Program-made: the position numbers and the translations under genes
Shown: positions 35,789 through 47,428 of the stretch, piece by piece
How the letters are laid out: each line of letters opens with the position of its first letter
Numbering within the stretch: position 1 is the first letter of the stretch
Notes under the pieces: generated by a model
The model's database searches: none
Seen by the model: only the letters and a program-made list of their open reading frames with translations
Told to the model about the DNA's origin: nothing
NCBI GenBank assembly: GCA_004009845.1
Contig: RMBW01000009.1
Coordinates: 186,001 to 250,000, forward strand
Direction: 5' to 3'
DNA: 64,000 bases
Origin: Davidsoniella eucalypti
Lineage: Eukaryota > Ascomycota > Sordariomycetes > Microascales > Ceratocystidaceae

Positions 35789-37051
35789 TTGCTGAATCAA
35801 TCAGGCTCGCCTCTGTCATGTAATCTTACCTCTTCGGCAGAGCTTGATCATAGTAAAGAAAACACCATGGTCAGCCATGCTATAACGCAATTATTTCATT
35901 ACATGCAATCTGATGGAGTTAGCTATGGTCATGCGATGACTGGAGAATCTATGATACTGCTACACATCGATTCTCTAGATCCCACCAAGGTCTATTACCA
36001 TCTTTCTATTCCCCGAAACGACATTATGTGGAATTCCTCATCGCTCTGGGAAAGATCCCATGCTTGATGATGATACATGATGATATAAAGCAGACACCGG
36101 TTGCTCACATCTTGACGCTTTTGCTTTTGTCACTTCGGGCCCCTACTCTAACGTGCCAAGGAAAGGCTTCTCAACAGAGAGGTCATGCTAAATTGGGAAC
36201 TAGATATGCCTCAGGCAAGTCCAGTGGGTGACAAAACCTAACTTTGAGACAAGGCACTTCCTCGACATTGAGCCCCCCTGAGTCCAGTGGCAGTAGCAGA
36301 TCAGGCCCATCCACGAATGTAGCTGGAAAACAACACACCATTGATCCAGTCGCTAGGCCTGCACTCACGCAATATTGCGCACAGGCTTGTCTACTTGGCC
36401 TCAAGTTCAATCGGGAACTAGATGAGAAGTGCCCTAACTATAAACTTCACTCACAAGCTAAATCCATGATTGCTTCTTCTCATCCCTCTGTCTTTTGGCA
36501 TACACAGCATCACCCTATCAATCAGTCACAGCTCCTGAATACTATCAAGGCCCAGCTTGATACCAATCTCGATAATGACTGTGAAGTTTTATACCTTCGT
36601 GGTGCTGTTGGCTCCTTCGTCAAAGTCACTGCACACCCATATGGGTATACCTTGGTAGGAAAGGAAGTAGAGGGACAAGACGTGGGCTTGCTTCACCATG
36701 AGGCTAGCATACAACTACCTAGTTGATATACAAGGAAGTGTTGGTCCTGTTTGTCTTGGTGATGTTGCCATGGAGAAAAATCTCTGTGTTAATTTCAGGA
36801 TCAACAAACATATGCTTTTGTTGTCATATGGGGGCAAGTAGCTTCTTAGCCTTGATGGGTGGAACATTGATCGACAACTTGCAAAACTTCAAGAGCTGGG
36901 TGTCAGTCATGGGGATATCAGAATACAGAATCTAGTCTATAATGAGGAATGTGATGACTTGATGGTTATCGATTTTGAGAAGGCTAGCTATGTTAGGCCC
37001 TCAACATCCACCAAGAGAAAGGGTAGTTTTGGTTCTGTTGCTCACTCCTAG
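35789..37051 (+). pseudogene. Decayed fungal kinase-like gene
   Basis: Pieces of one large fungal family of atypical kinase-like proteins can be read in order, but in different frames. The first piece (35789-36067) has TGESMILLHIDS and KVYYHLSIPRNDI. The second (36028-36726) has ALTQYCAQACLLGLKFNREL and LRGAVGSFVKVTAHPYGYTL. The third (from about 36722) has HMLLLSYGGK, then HGDIRIQNLVYN and VIDFEKAS, which correspond to the catalytic loop and the DFG region. Breaks seen: a frame change near 36060, TGA at 36229, a frame change near 36715, TAG at 36839. The relic ends at TAG 37049. Short introns could explain one or two of these, not all. Proteins of this family are usually several hundred residues long, so the N-terminal part is missing. 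The family is known to me only as uncharacterised fungal proteins, and substrate is unknown. Confidence 0.75.
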
Positions 37052-37640
37052 AAGGTGGATCTAGGAAGGTGGCATCAACAATTAGAAGTTGGCTTGTAGC
37101 TATGATATTAGCTCCTTATAAATAGTTGTTGTGATGTTCTTAAGACCTAGTGGAAAGTTTTTCCGTTCTTCATCAGAAAGCAACTTTTCTCCTCTTCTCG
37201 TTTTTCGAGACGCTCTTGAGTATGTTTTTTTAATACGTATTTTCTCACATGGCTTGTTTGGTTTTTGCTTTTTAGAGTCATTTGATGAGCGGCCTTGGGA
37301 AAACATCAATGTGTTTGAAGATGTGAGACTAGAGTTCTCGGGAATGCGCAATCATTTTCCAGGGCATTTCTTGACCCCATCAGCATTGTTGAGAATAGGC
37401 CGTGGTGCTAGATAGTTAGATAGTATGTTCGTGGGCGATGTGGCAGTACTGCGCCTTCACCCAGCTTTACTGGTTTGTCGGTTTCAAAGACAATATTTGT
37501 TCCTTTTGATGTTCCCAACGCAAACATACGGGATTAGAATTCCTCCCGCTCATCATCTTCCTCTTGTGCGTTCAAATATCTATCAATGTTATTCTTAAAA
37601 AAAGATATGTTTACAGTATTGTTACATGCGTGCCCGCCAT
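37052..37640. other. Intergenic between kinase relic and PGS1 3' end
   Basis: A 94-codon plus-strand frame (37131-37415) matches nothing I recognise. It may be more of the decaying gene or chance. Nothing else is seen. Confidence 0.5.
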
Positions 37641-39469
37641 CTACAAGGCTCCACCTACAGCTGATACAAACCACATGGCCAAGCGCACGTGGATTCCGAC
37701 TCGACGTTCTGATTTGGCTAGATCATCCAGTGTCGTCTTGGTGCTATATTCCTGAAGATATTTCTGTTCATGGCCAAGTCTCTCCATCAAGCCCTCATCT
37801 TGTGTAGCGATCAACGCACCCGCCTCTAGATCTAGAGAGTAGCTACGCTTGGTATAATTTGAGCTACCAACAACGCTGATGGAAGGATTGCTTTGCCCAG
37901 GAAGTGTTATCCAAAGACCCTTGGCGTGGTAAGTCCAACCGTCTGGCTCTGTAGTACATCCTCTACGCCATTCTTTCAGAATAATAGCATCTTGACGATT
38001 TGACGACTGGACAGCTCGTAGGAAACGCCGAGAGAGGTAAGTGTATGCATCAGGTAACATCCCTGAGACGCCCTTGGACTGGAAAAAGCCATTGGCATGT
38101 GGTGACGCTGTAATGACAGTACCGCTCATTGATGCACTATCTAAAAGGCGCTTTGTAAGGGAAGCGGCAGGGTTGAAGTATCCCGCAGTGAAAGTCCAAG
38201 AAGAACCCGCGTATTCTTTAGAGCAAAGAATATCGAGAACTTTCGAGATTGCAGGCAGTTCAGTTGATGAGTCTGGCTTGAGAAGTTGCGAAAACTGCGA
38301 AATCATATAGATACGCGTGTTGCGTGGTTTGTGTGAGGAAGCGGTGGATTGCGGCGTAGAGGGTGCGATCAATGGCTGAAGAACTGATGTGGCATGAGCC
38401 ACGAACTGAGAAGGGTCGTCGATGGGCGCTGGGCAAGGGTTGGGCCACACCATCTCAAAGCCCGATGATTCATTACTCGGCTTAATTAGGTAACTAAGTG
38501 ACGTTACGCCCTGGTGAATCCTGCTATAGTACTCTGTTACTTCAGGAGACAAAACCAAATGATAACGATCTTGGCGGTTTGTGAAATAGTCCGTTGAAAG
38601 ATTAGCGCTACAAGCAGGTCAGTGGTCTAGATACCTAATATGCACTTCTTGAGCGGTTTGCACGACCTACCCAGACAAGATGATCTCATCGTCAAAACCG
38701 TATAGCTTCATGTGCTGCAAACCCCAACCTTCGTTGATGCGTTTAGGAATATGCTTCTTACGAAGGCCAGTTAGGTTGGGGGTATGGTACATGCGGATTT
38801 CGACCCGGTCAGATCCGAACTCTGCTACAAGCGGTGCTAACAAGGAGGCTGAAGATGGATTCGGTGCCTCCCGGGTGCCTCGGAGGGCATCAGTCAAAAT
38901 GCTAACCTTGAGCACCGGGTTACTCCGCAGCGCCGACTGTAGAGTCTCGATCTAGAAGATAGTTAGCAACTACAGATTCTCTATCGCAGACATGAGTGTA
39001 TACTTTAACATACTAGGTCAAGTTCGGTTTTTCCAATGTACAACGTGGATAGGAACACTCTACGTTTAGCATTCTTGATTTTTTCCTTGATGCGGGCAAC
39101 TGCGAATTAGCATTACTAGACTTTGTACGTTACTCGTTACTAAGTGCTTCTTAGAGTTAGCTTTACCTTGAGGGTCTGGTAGAACTCCGATGGTTCCTGG
39201 ATCACGCGCACTTGCGATCCATCAATATCAAACCATGGCGCAATCTGGTCTAGCTGGTCAACGAAACGAGTTATTGTTCCAAGCTCACACGAATGGCCAG
39301 ATGCCAGAGTTGGCCCGCCATTTCCCGCAGAAGATGACGAAGAATGCATTTGGCGAATGGCGCGATGTCGCAGCAGATTCTGTGGTACTTGTTTTTTGGC
39401 AGCTTGGGCTACGCATCTTTGAGACGAGCCAATCCGAAGCGGGGAGCATCTACACACCGCGCGAAACAT
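37641..39469 (-). CDS. PGS1: Phosphatidylglycerophosphate synthase
   Basis: CDP-diacylglycerol-glycerol-3-phosphate 3-phosphatidyltransferase, the committed step of phosphatidylglycerol and cardiolipin synthesis at the mitochondrial inner membrane. It is a phospholipase D-superfamily enzyme. Exons are 39469-39167, 39099-39014, 38951-38671 and 38607-37641. The two HKD motifs are HMKLYGFDDEIILSG (first, split by intron 3) and YHAKGLWITLP (second), each followed by the usual Ser/Asn motif (ANLSTDYF, GSSNYTKRS). Other landmarks are VFLSTLYIGK, RMYHTPNL and NRQDRYHL. The N-terminus is Arg/Ser/Gln-rich, suiting import. Oddity: joining exon 1 to exon 2 by the only good GT-AG pair (39166-39100) leaves the frame one base short. 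The remaining junctions are in frame, and one extra base would give 545 residues. It diverges from NDUFA12. Confidence 0.92.
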
Positions 39470-39883
39470 TCCCGACCCTGGAAGCCTTCTTTTCTTCCCT
39501 AGATAGACCAGAAACTCGTAGTAGAACTGAATCTATTATTCATGCTGCTCATCAATAAATGGTACTGTACCAGTCCAGTCCTGTCACACAAAGGGCCCCA
39601 CTAATACGTTGGCCAACTGACTAGCATCAATCGCACAATTACCCAGAGATTCTCCGTAGTTAACCCTTCTATATACCGACCCCAGAAACCGATTCCCGCT
39701 AAGCCAGGATATTGGCTCTAGCGAATCCAAGAACTCGCGATACTAAGCTACGCTTCAATCTCTGTGGAAGAAGCCTGGAATCGAAGACGGGCCATACTCT
39801 TCTCAAACTTTTAGATATCTGTTTATACAGTTGATTTCCACCAATTAAAGCGCGCTCAGGTGCTGCTTTCCAATACCTTCACA
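39470..39883. promoter_or_regulatory. Divergent promoter shared by PGS1 and NDUFA12
   Basis: 414 bp separate the start codons of two genes whose products both act at the mitochondrial inner membrane. No specific binding site stands out. Confidence 0.5.
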
Positions 39884-40832
39884 ATGTCGACGCTCACGAG
39901 AACTTTCAACAATCTGCGCAAGATTGGCCTCAAGGTTCGCTTTCCCATCAGTAGCCAATCTTCAAAGTCCAATACAATACTAATATTGTCCCGTTTTTCT
40001 TCCATAGCAATACTTTGTGCAAATGCTGGTAAAGTCCGACCCACGCTCTTGACTCCATGACCCAAGTCTGCCTACTTCGAAACTCAATACAAATCAATCA
40101 AGACAGCGAAATCAAGTATAATAGCTAACCTTTAGGCGCGCCCTTTGCGCACACTAAAAATCAGTACATTGGTTAGTACATCGTTTTCTGATGCCGCTCT
40201 GTATCGCATATGTGCCAATGGCTACTTCGAGACTAACAATTGCTAAATAGGCGATACCAAGTATGGTGAGCTTGTTGGTACAGATAAGCTTGGCAATAAG
40301 TTCTACCAGAACGATGCCGAAGAACTCCCTCGTAAGATCACCTCCATTTCTAAGACGAGACGAAGCAACAAACGCTAATTGTATCTTCCCCATGATAGTC
40401 CGCAATAGATGGGTTGAGTACAGCAAGCACGATTACAACCCGTATGTTTACCCTTGCCTTTATAAGCACTCTCGTTGTATTTTTCCTGTTGAGATCTACT
40501 CTCGAGTATAACTCTTCAATACTGGAAACTAGCTAACATAATCTCTTCACCAATCAGTGCCCATATTGAGCCTGGCTGGCACGCATGGATCTCCTATGCC
40601 GTCGACGCTCCACCTACACAGGACGCCCTGCTCCAGACCAAGGTCCGGAAATGGGAGACGGAGCGCAATGAAATTACCATGACCGGTACTACTGGTGCCT
40701 ACCGCCCGTACAGCACGTAAGTCTAAATCCTGATGCTCTAGCCATGGCAATAGACGTCTTTAACTAACACTTAATGTCAGCACTGTGCCAAAACTCAACA
40801 GCTGGGAACCCACGGCAGTCGAGAGACAGTGA
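39884..40832 (+). CDS. NDUFA12: Complex I accessory subunit NDUFA12 (B17.2), seven exons
   Basis: This is an accessory subunit of mitochondrial NADH:ubiquinone oxidoreductase, at the matrix arm. Seven exons: 39884-39934, 40008-40028, 40165-40171, 40251-40331, 40399-40441, 40558-40716 and 40781-40832. Together they make 414 nt and 137 residues, close to the family's usual size. Motifs across the joins are RKIGLK, QMLYIGDTKYG, LVGTDKLGNKFYQ, RWVEYSKHDYNPAHIEPGWH and TTVPKLNSWEP. The third exon is only seven bases (TACATTG). It supplies Tyr, Ile and the first base of Gly in the conserved core, and lies between an ATCAG acceptor and a GTTAGT donor. The first donor is a weak GTTCGC. It is tail-to-tail with NNT and 245 bp from it. 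The family call is strong; the micro-exon is inferred from frame and conservation. Confidence 0.93.
40165..40171 (+). other. NDUFA12: Seven-base micro-exon of NDUFA12
   Basis: TACATTG sits between a TCAG acceptor and a GTTAGT donor. Without it, exons 2 and 4 are out of frame and the conserved tyrosine before the GD motif is lost. Confidence 0.8.
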
Positions 40833-41077
40833 AACCTGGGACGCCAGCACATACTTCAAATGACAACAGACGCAATGAACAGCATGCATAGATCCAGAAT
40901 CCTCTAACTACCCTTGTCAATATATCCCGAAATGAGTCGGGCAACAGTCCTATACATTTAAACCAACATTCACATATTGTTATCACTGCCACTTTCTTCA
41001 ACTTTTTATTCAAATTACTATGAAGCCGCATACACACTATCAAAGCTTACATTGGTGTGATATGGATCTTAAAGAAT

Positions 41078-44000
41078 CTACTGCCTTGCCTTTACAGCAG
41101 CTTTGATGGCTATCCAAATTATGTTAGCAGACTATGCGAATCATTTCATGTGGATGAAACTTACCATCACAGGACGACTTTGCATCACCGAACAACATTC
41201 TTGTTCCCGGCATGAAGAACATAGGGTTTGGTACATCAGCTACAATGACTGTTAGTGCTTCATAAAGGAACTTCATTTCAACTCGTAACTTACCATATCC
41301 GCTTGACATGCCGCGCTTCATTACAATGACCTGTTTGCTCTTCCACGCATGCAGGACCGGCATGCCCGCAATCGAGCTTCCCGGCTCTAGTGCAATAGGG
41401 TTTACGGTATCATTCGCTCCAATAACCAGGGTGACATCCGTATCCTTGAAGTCGTCGTTGATTTCGTCCATCTCCAGTACAATATCATACGGCACGTTAG
41501 CCTCAGCCAGCAATACATTGCATTGACCTGGCATACGGCCGGCTACAGGGTGGATAGCAAAGCGCACATTGACACCCTTAGCACGCAGCGTTTGCGTGAT
41601 CTCGCTGATGGCGTATTGCGCCTTGGCAATAGCCATGCCGTAACCCACCACGATGATAACGTTCTCGGCGTTCACGAGGGCTTCGGCTGTATCGTCAATC
41701 GTTGTCTTGGTGATGGTTCCCTCGACCTTGTACTCAGACTGCGAAGAAGCTGGCGCCGACATACCGCCAAAGAGAACGTTGGTAAGTGATCGGTTCATGG
41801 CCACACACATCTAGATCATGTTAGTCGCAGTAATAGTCCGTCAAACAAGCCAGTGTAACCTACAATATAAGATAGAATGGACCCCGAAACTCCAATCAGC
41901 GCTCCAACACTAGTAAGTAGAGGGCTGTCCAGCATAAAGCCTTCAGCTACCAGTGCAAATCCGCTGTAGGCGTTGAGCACAGTGATGACCACAGGCATAT
42001 CGGCACCGCCAATAGCAGCAGTTGTCGTGAAGCCCTTGGCAAACGAAAGTAACGTGCTAGCACTCAAGGCCATTGCGGCGATAGCTGGTGATCCCGGAGC
42101 TAGGGATAAGAATGCCCCCATAGTAGCCAAGTTAGTACCCAGCAATGTCGTATTGATCAAGTGCTTGCCGGGTAGTCGGATTGGCTTAGAACTCATGCGA
42201 CCTGCCAGTTTCATAAAGGCTACAATGGATCCCGTAAACGTAACACCACCTAACTTTGTTAGTGGAAGGTTCATATATGACACGAAGATTGGCTTACCAA
42301 TGAGAACTCCAAGATATGCCGAGGTCAAATGCAAAGTAGACGCATGGTCAATTCCAGCCATGGCACTACCAATACTAGTCATCACGGCCGCAAGACCAAC
42401 AACAGAATGTAAGGCAGCCACCGTTTGTGGTAGATCAGTTGGCGTGATACGTTTTCCAATAAGTAACCCTAAGGTGTATGTTAGTCAACCCTAGTAGTTC
42501 AATATGCTTGAAAAGTCGTGGCCCACAAACTTACCAACAACTGCACCACTGATAGCCAAAGCTCCAAACTGAGTCAAAACATCTAGCGTGAATCCTACAG
42601 CAAGAAGCGAAGCCAATACTCCCGAAGCTACACCTAGGATACCAAACATATTGCCCATGCGGGCTGTGGTCTGGGATGCTAGAGCGGTCAAAGAACCAAT
42701 GCATAGAACTGAACTAGTCAGATAACCAGCCTGAACAAGGCCTGCAGTACCAGTTGAGGCTGCAGCAATGAAGCCACCGCCAAAGACAATGGCGGGAATA
42801 GCGTAAAGCCAAGGGTACTCTGGGGGGTCAGTTGGGCCTAGAGGTAGTGTTAGTATAGAAGACGTGCTATGTGTGGTTCTAGCACTACTTACGCTTGAAC
42901 ATATCCAACATCCGCTTCGTGATAACAAAGCCTCCTGAGATATTCACAAAAGACAGCAAAACCGATGCTGCGCCTAGAGCCTGTGGGATAGTTTCCGGGT
43001 AATAACCACCGCCTAGAACGAAGAGGCCACCGATGCCAACCATTCCAGAGATCGCATTGGTTACGCTCATTAGTGGTGAATGCAGTGCCGGTGTGACACC
43101 CCAAACGACACGGTAGCCGATCAAAGAAGCAAGCGCAAAGATCATAGCATTGCCCATAAACAAAGGTCCAGTCAACTTTCCTAGTGCCAGTACAGACCCC
43201 ATACCAGCCGTGACGCCGGCCACTTCACGCGAGGTCTTCTGTAGCGACGTCAAGGTAACTGGGCCGGCCTCGGGAACAGCAGCTGTCTTTGGTGCAGGAG
43301 CGGGTGGCGGGGCAGGACGAGGAGCAGGAGGGAGAATTTCGCCGTTAAGTGTCACGATGCTTCCACGTACGACTTCGTCGGCCAGATCAACACCATAGGC
43401 CTTTTCTTGCGGACTCATGGAAAGTAAGAGTTTCGTAATGTTGTTGGAGTAGAGTGTTGAAGACTGAGTGGGCAGACGAGACGGGAGATCGGTGTAACCT
43501 ATCATATGCTAGTTAGAATGATGCACCATGGAACAGGTTCAACAGTGAGGGCTTACCAATGACCTTGACATCCTTGTAGAAGGCCAAGCTTCCAGGAACA
43601 GTAGCCTCGCAGTTTCCACCGGCTTCGGCAGCCAGATCAACAACAACAGAGCCCGGCTTCATGCCGTTCAGCATGTCCTTGGTGATTAGAATCGGAGCCT
43701 TTCTTCCCGGAATCAAAGCTGTGGTGATGATGATATCGACATCTTTGGCTTGTTCTGTAAACAGCTTCATTTCAGCCTCGATGAACTCCTTAGACATCTC
43801 TTTAGCGTAGCCACCAGCACCAGAGCCATCTTCCTCGATCTCGACCTCGATGAACTCGGCGCCGAGAGACTGAACCTGTTCCCGAGCAGCCGAGCGAGTA
43901 TCGAAGCCACGAACTATAGCACCCATACGACGCGCGGTAGCAATAGCACTAAGACCAGCGACACCAGCTCCGATTACCAAAATCTTGCAGGGCGGGATCT

Positions 44001-44868
44001 TTCCAGCTGCTGTGACCTGACCAGTCAAGAAGCGACCAAAGTTGTTAGAAGCCTCGAGAACAGCTTTGTATCCAGCAATATTTGCCATGGAACTGAGTGC
44101 ATCGAAAACCTGGGCGCGCGAGATACGTGGTACCATGTCCATGGCAAACACCGTGGCTTTCTGCTTGGCGAGTTGGTCTACAAGAACCTTGTTCTGAACG
44201 GGCTGGATAAAGGATAACACAGTCTGGCTAGGCTTGGCGAGGGCAGCTTCGGCGGAACTTGGCGGGCGCACTTTCATCACAATATCAGAGTTCAGCCATA
44301 CGAGGGGACCTTCGTCGACAAGCGAAGCGCCTGCAGACAAATAAGCAGAGTCGGGGAAATCAGCAGCAGAACCGGCGCCTCGTTGCACGATGACGCGGGA
44401 AAACCCTTTCTTAAGCAGCAGAGAAACATTGGCAGGAGTTAGAGCAACACGACGTTCATTGGGATAGGTTTCGGTCGGCACGCCAACCGTCAAAGAGCTG
44501 TACGGAATAGCAGCAACAGGAACCGGGGATGTTTGGTCGGGCGAAGAAGAGTAGCAGCGTGAGAACACGGCCTTGATGATGGGCGAGCTCAAACCGGAGC
44601 GACGAGAGAGCAGATATGGGACAGAGACAGAAGCGGCGGGCGAGAGTTTGGATGGAGCACTACCAGAGTACCATCTTGGAGTCCAAGCAGAGACCGGCTC
44701 GTGCCTAGAGGCGACTATCACTGTGTTAATTTATGGGTAAGCATAATCAGAAGCACAGCACTTACCTATATCCAAGATTGTACTCGGTCGAGCACCTCGT
44801 ATCAAAAGAGAGGCAGGCCCTAGCCCCAAGCCTAAGAAGACGGCCGGGCGGGCTAGTGTGCCGGACAT
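41078..44868 (-). CDS. NNT: NAD(P) transhydrogenase, mitochondrial, eight exons
   Basis: Proton-translocating nicotinamide nucleotide transhydrogenase: it uses the inner-membrane proton gradient to transfer hydride from NADH to NADP+, supplying matrix NADPH. Exons: 44868-44766, 44720-43557, 43498-42893, 42837-42535, 42468-41864, 41810-41294, 41239-41165 and 41109-41078. Total is 3405 nt and 1134 residues, similar to the single-chain mitochondrial enzyme. The true start is the ATG at 44868 in a short first exon; the frame of exon 2 opens only with a GTG. Domain I (NAD binding) has VPTETYPNERRVALTP and the dinucleotide fold VIGAGVAGLSAIATARRMGA. Domain II (membrane) has PEYPWLYAIPA and LLIGKRITPTDLPQTVAALH. 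Domain III (NADP binding) has MNRSLTNVLFGG, GYGMAIAKAQYA, GANDTVNP and GDAKSSCDAIKAAVKARQ. A Pro/Ala linker near 43280-43330 joins I to II. It is convergent with NDUFA12. Confidence 0.97.
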
Positions 44869-46438
44869 GGCTAGTTATTCCCAAGAGAAAAGCCAGTCAG
44901 ACTTGGGATGGTATGACTGATTTGGAGACCCTGATTGAGAACAACAATAGCACCGGCTCTCGCATATGCACGGCGTTCTGAAGAGCCTCAAATTAGCTTT
45001 AAAAAGAGACGAAAAGGGTCTTTACAGAACAAGCAAGACAACAAAGAAAATGGCAGACCATTAACAAAGAGAAATAGGTTCATGGAACGAGAAGAAAAAA
45101 AATTACAGTGAAATAGTGCTCAGTAAAATAGCTACTACATAAATATTAAACCGACCGTTTTCGAAAAGGCTCTCCACTAGGTCTCCAATTTCATTACTGA
45201 TTTCTTGCCGGCTAGCCCTTACCGGCTGTTTTCAAGCTTGCCATCAAACGATTCATCGAGCACTTACAGCGACTCAAATTAATGGAACCTGGCAGTCTTT
45301 TTCTTTTCTCGGTTTTCTTAGTGGGTGATAATTCTTAGATACCGTGTCGTATGGCCTGTGAATCATAAAATCAAATAAAAACCGACACAAGGCATCTTAC
45401 TGTCGATATCTACTACCCGATATCATACCGACTCAGGAAGAATATCATTGCTTATTTTTGAAGCAGTGGAGTTGCTAAGCAGATGAGTTTTTGACTCCGA
45501 TACATGGACTCAGAAACAAGGTACCATGTACAATCAAGCCGGTGTAAAACCCAAGCCTGGATCACTACGGTGCTGCTAGCATGGGCAAGTACAGGATACC
45601 TGGAGCTTGGCTTCCAATGTTTCCATTGGTACGCAAATATCACAAGATATATTTTCAGGATGATGAATGGGATTGCTTCTCCAACATCGTGCTATGTCGT
45701 ATCTATAAGAAGTGCTTTACCGTTGGATTGTATGGTGTTACATAAATTGAGATATTGAGATATTGGAGATCCGGTTATAGCAAGGTAGTCAAGCATTACA
45801 GATAAATAGCCAGGAGCACCAAAAAAAAACATCGCAATTAGTTTACTAACAAATTACGTTTGATGCCGTCGATGACCGCACATCTACTGATTGATAACGA
45901 AATCCGCCATCGCCCACTCTCATCATATTACAAGGATGCATCGGGGACCAAATCGGAGGCTCAACTTATAAGCAAGTAGCTTATGACGGACTTATTGTCC
46001 TCTAGGGTCCAATTTCTATGCTAGGAAGAAAGCTTGTTCCCAGTCCACTTACATGAGCTTCGTTTGCTTATCAGATCCTCAGGGAAAAAAAACACTGGCT
46101 GTCTTTAAGCCGTGCGCGTGGAGTTGCGCCATACGCTCGCACTGTCCCCACTAACCCCCGCCGGCACTATTTTGAAGCCATTGAGAAGGTGCGACAGAAA
46201 AAGAAAAAAAAAAACACCACAATTTATACTAGACTCATATAGCGAAGAACTGAATTGCGGAATCCGAAGTATCATCAATTTCAGCCTCACGAATCAACTC
46301 ATCCTCAGCCTTGCCAACCGCCAGTCTTGGGGCATTATCAGAAATCACTTGTCTAGTACTGTACACTGTTTAAGTTACAATACAATATCAGCCCCGATAT
46401 CGTCTCACCCAAACTCATAGCAACGATACTTTTTCATA
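44869..46438. promoter_or_regulatory. Divergent spacer between NNT and HEM3
   Basis: 1570 bp without a supported gene. The two ends must hold the promoters of NNT (leftward) and HEM3 (rightward). Short frames on both strands here match no known protein. Confidence 0.6.
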
Positions 46439-47428
46439 ATGTCTTCAAACGTCATCAACATCGGCAGCCGCAAGTCGAAGCTCGCCCTCAAGCAGACCGA
46501 CATGGTGATTGAGGCGTTGCAGAAGATCCACCCTAACTACGAGTTCAGGGTCAACAGCATATCCACCGCCGGCGACAAGGACCAAGTGACTGCGCTCTAC
46601 AACTTTGCCGGCAAGGGTCTATGGACCAACGAACTAGAGGCTATGCTGGGTGCCAATGACGTCGACTTCATTGTGCACTCGCTCAAGGACATGCCAACGG
46701 TGATTCCTGAGGGCTTCACACTTGCCTGCATCACCGAGCGTGAAGACCCGCGCGACGTCGTCGTTATCAAGTCTTCCCTAGCCTCGCAGTACTCATCCAT
46801 TTCCGAGCTTCCCGCCGGCAGCATAATCGGCACCTCGTCTATCCGCCGCATCGCCCAACTCAAGCGCCGCTACCCCGGTCTAGAATTTGCGGACGTGCGC
46901 GGCAACATCGAGACTCGTCTGCGCAAGCTTGACGAGGGAGAATACTCGGCCATCATCCTAGCCGCCGCCGGTCTTCTACGCATGAACTACGACGCACGCA
47001 TTTCGCAGTATCTCGATAGCGAGAACGCGGGTATTCTACATGCGGTTGGCCAGGGTGCCATCGGCGTAGAAGCCCGTGAGGGTGACGAGCGCATCGCAAA
47101 GCTGTTGAGTGGTATCCAGGATCAACAGACTATGCTGGCTTGCACTTCAGAGCGGAGTGTCATGCGTGCGTTGGAAGGTGGATGCAGTGTACCCATCGGT
47201 GTCGAGACTTCGTGGAAGGAGAGCGAGTTAAGACTCAAGGCAACGGTTGTCAAGGCTGATGGTAGCCACGGTGTTGATGTTGATGAAACTCGCCAGATCC
47301 AATCAGCGGAAGAGGCGCATGTTTTTGGCAACGAGGTAGCAAAGAAGCTTTCAGATCTTGGTGCGGATAAGATCCTGGAGGGAATCAATGCTCTCAAACA
47401 CCAGGCACCGACTAAAGTCTCATCTTAG
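46439..47428 (+). CDS. HEM3: Hydroxymethylbilane synthase (porphobilinogen deaminase)
   Basis: This enzyme joins four porphobilinogen molecules into hydroxymethylbilane, the third step of haem synthesis, normally in the cytosol of fungi. It is a single uninterrupted exon of 329 residues, the expected size. Motifs: the start INIGSRKSKLALKQTDMV; HSLKDMPT with the catalytic Asp at residue 84; TSSIRRIAQLKRRYPGL and DVRGNIETRLRKLDEG carrying the substrate-binding arginines; and EGGCSVPIGV with the dipyrromethane-cofactor cysteine at residue 249. No key residue is missing. Its lack of introns contrasts with its intron-rich neighbours. The leader just before it is A-rich and unremarkable. Confidence 0.97.
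   Translation: MSSNVINIGSRKSKLALKQTDMVIEALQKIHPNYEFRVNSISTAGDKDQVTALYNFAGKGLWTNELEAMLGANDVDFIVHSLKDMPTVIPEGFTLACITEREDPRDVVVIKSSLASQYSSISELPAGSIIGTSSIRRIAQLKRRYPGLEFADVRGNIETRLRKLDEGEYSAIILAAAGLLRMNYDARISQYLDSENAGILHAVGQGAIGVEAREGDERIAKLLSGIQDQQTMLACTSERSVMRALEGGCSVPIGVETSWKESELRLKATVVKADGSHGVDVDETRQIQSAEEAHVFGNEVAKKLSDLGADKILEGINALKHQAPTKVSS

Noticed and set aside
44721..44733. GTG start for NNT at 44721
   Set aside because: A spliced upstream exon with a proper ATG (44868), a GTAAGT donor and an ACACAG acceptor joins in frame and gives a targeting peptide.
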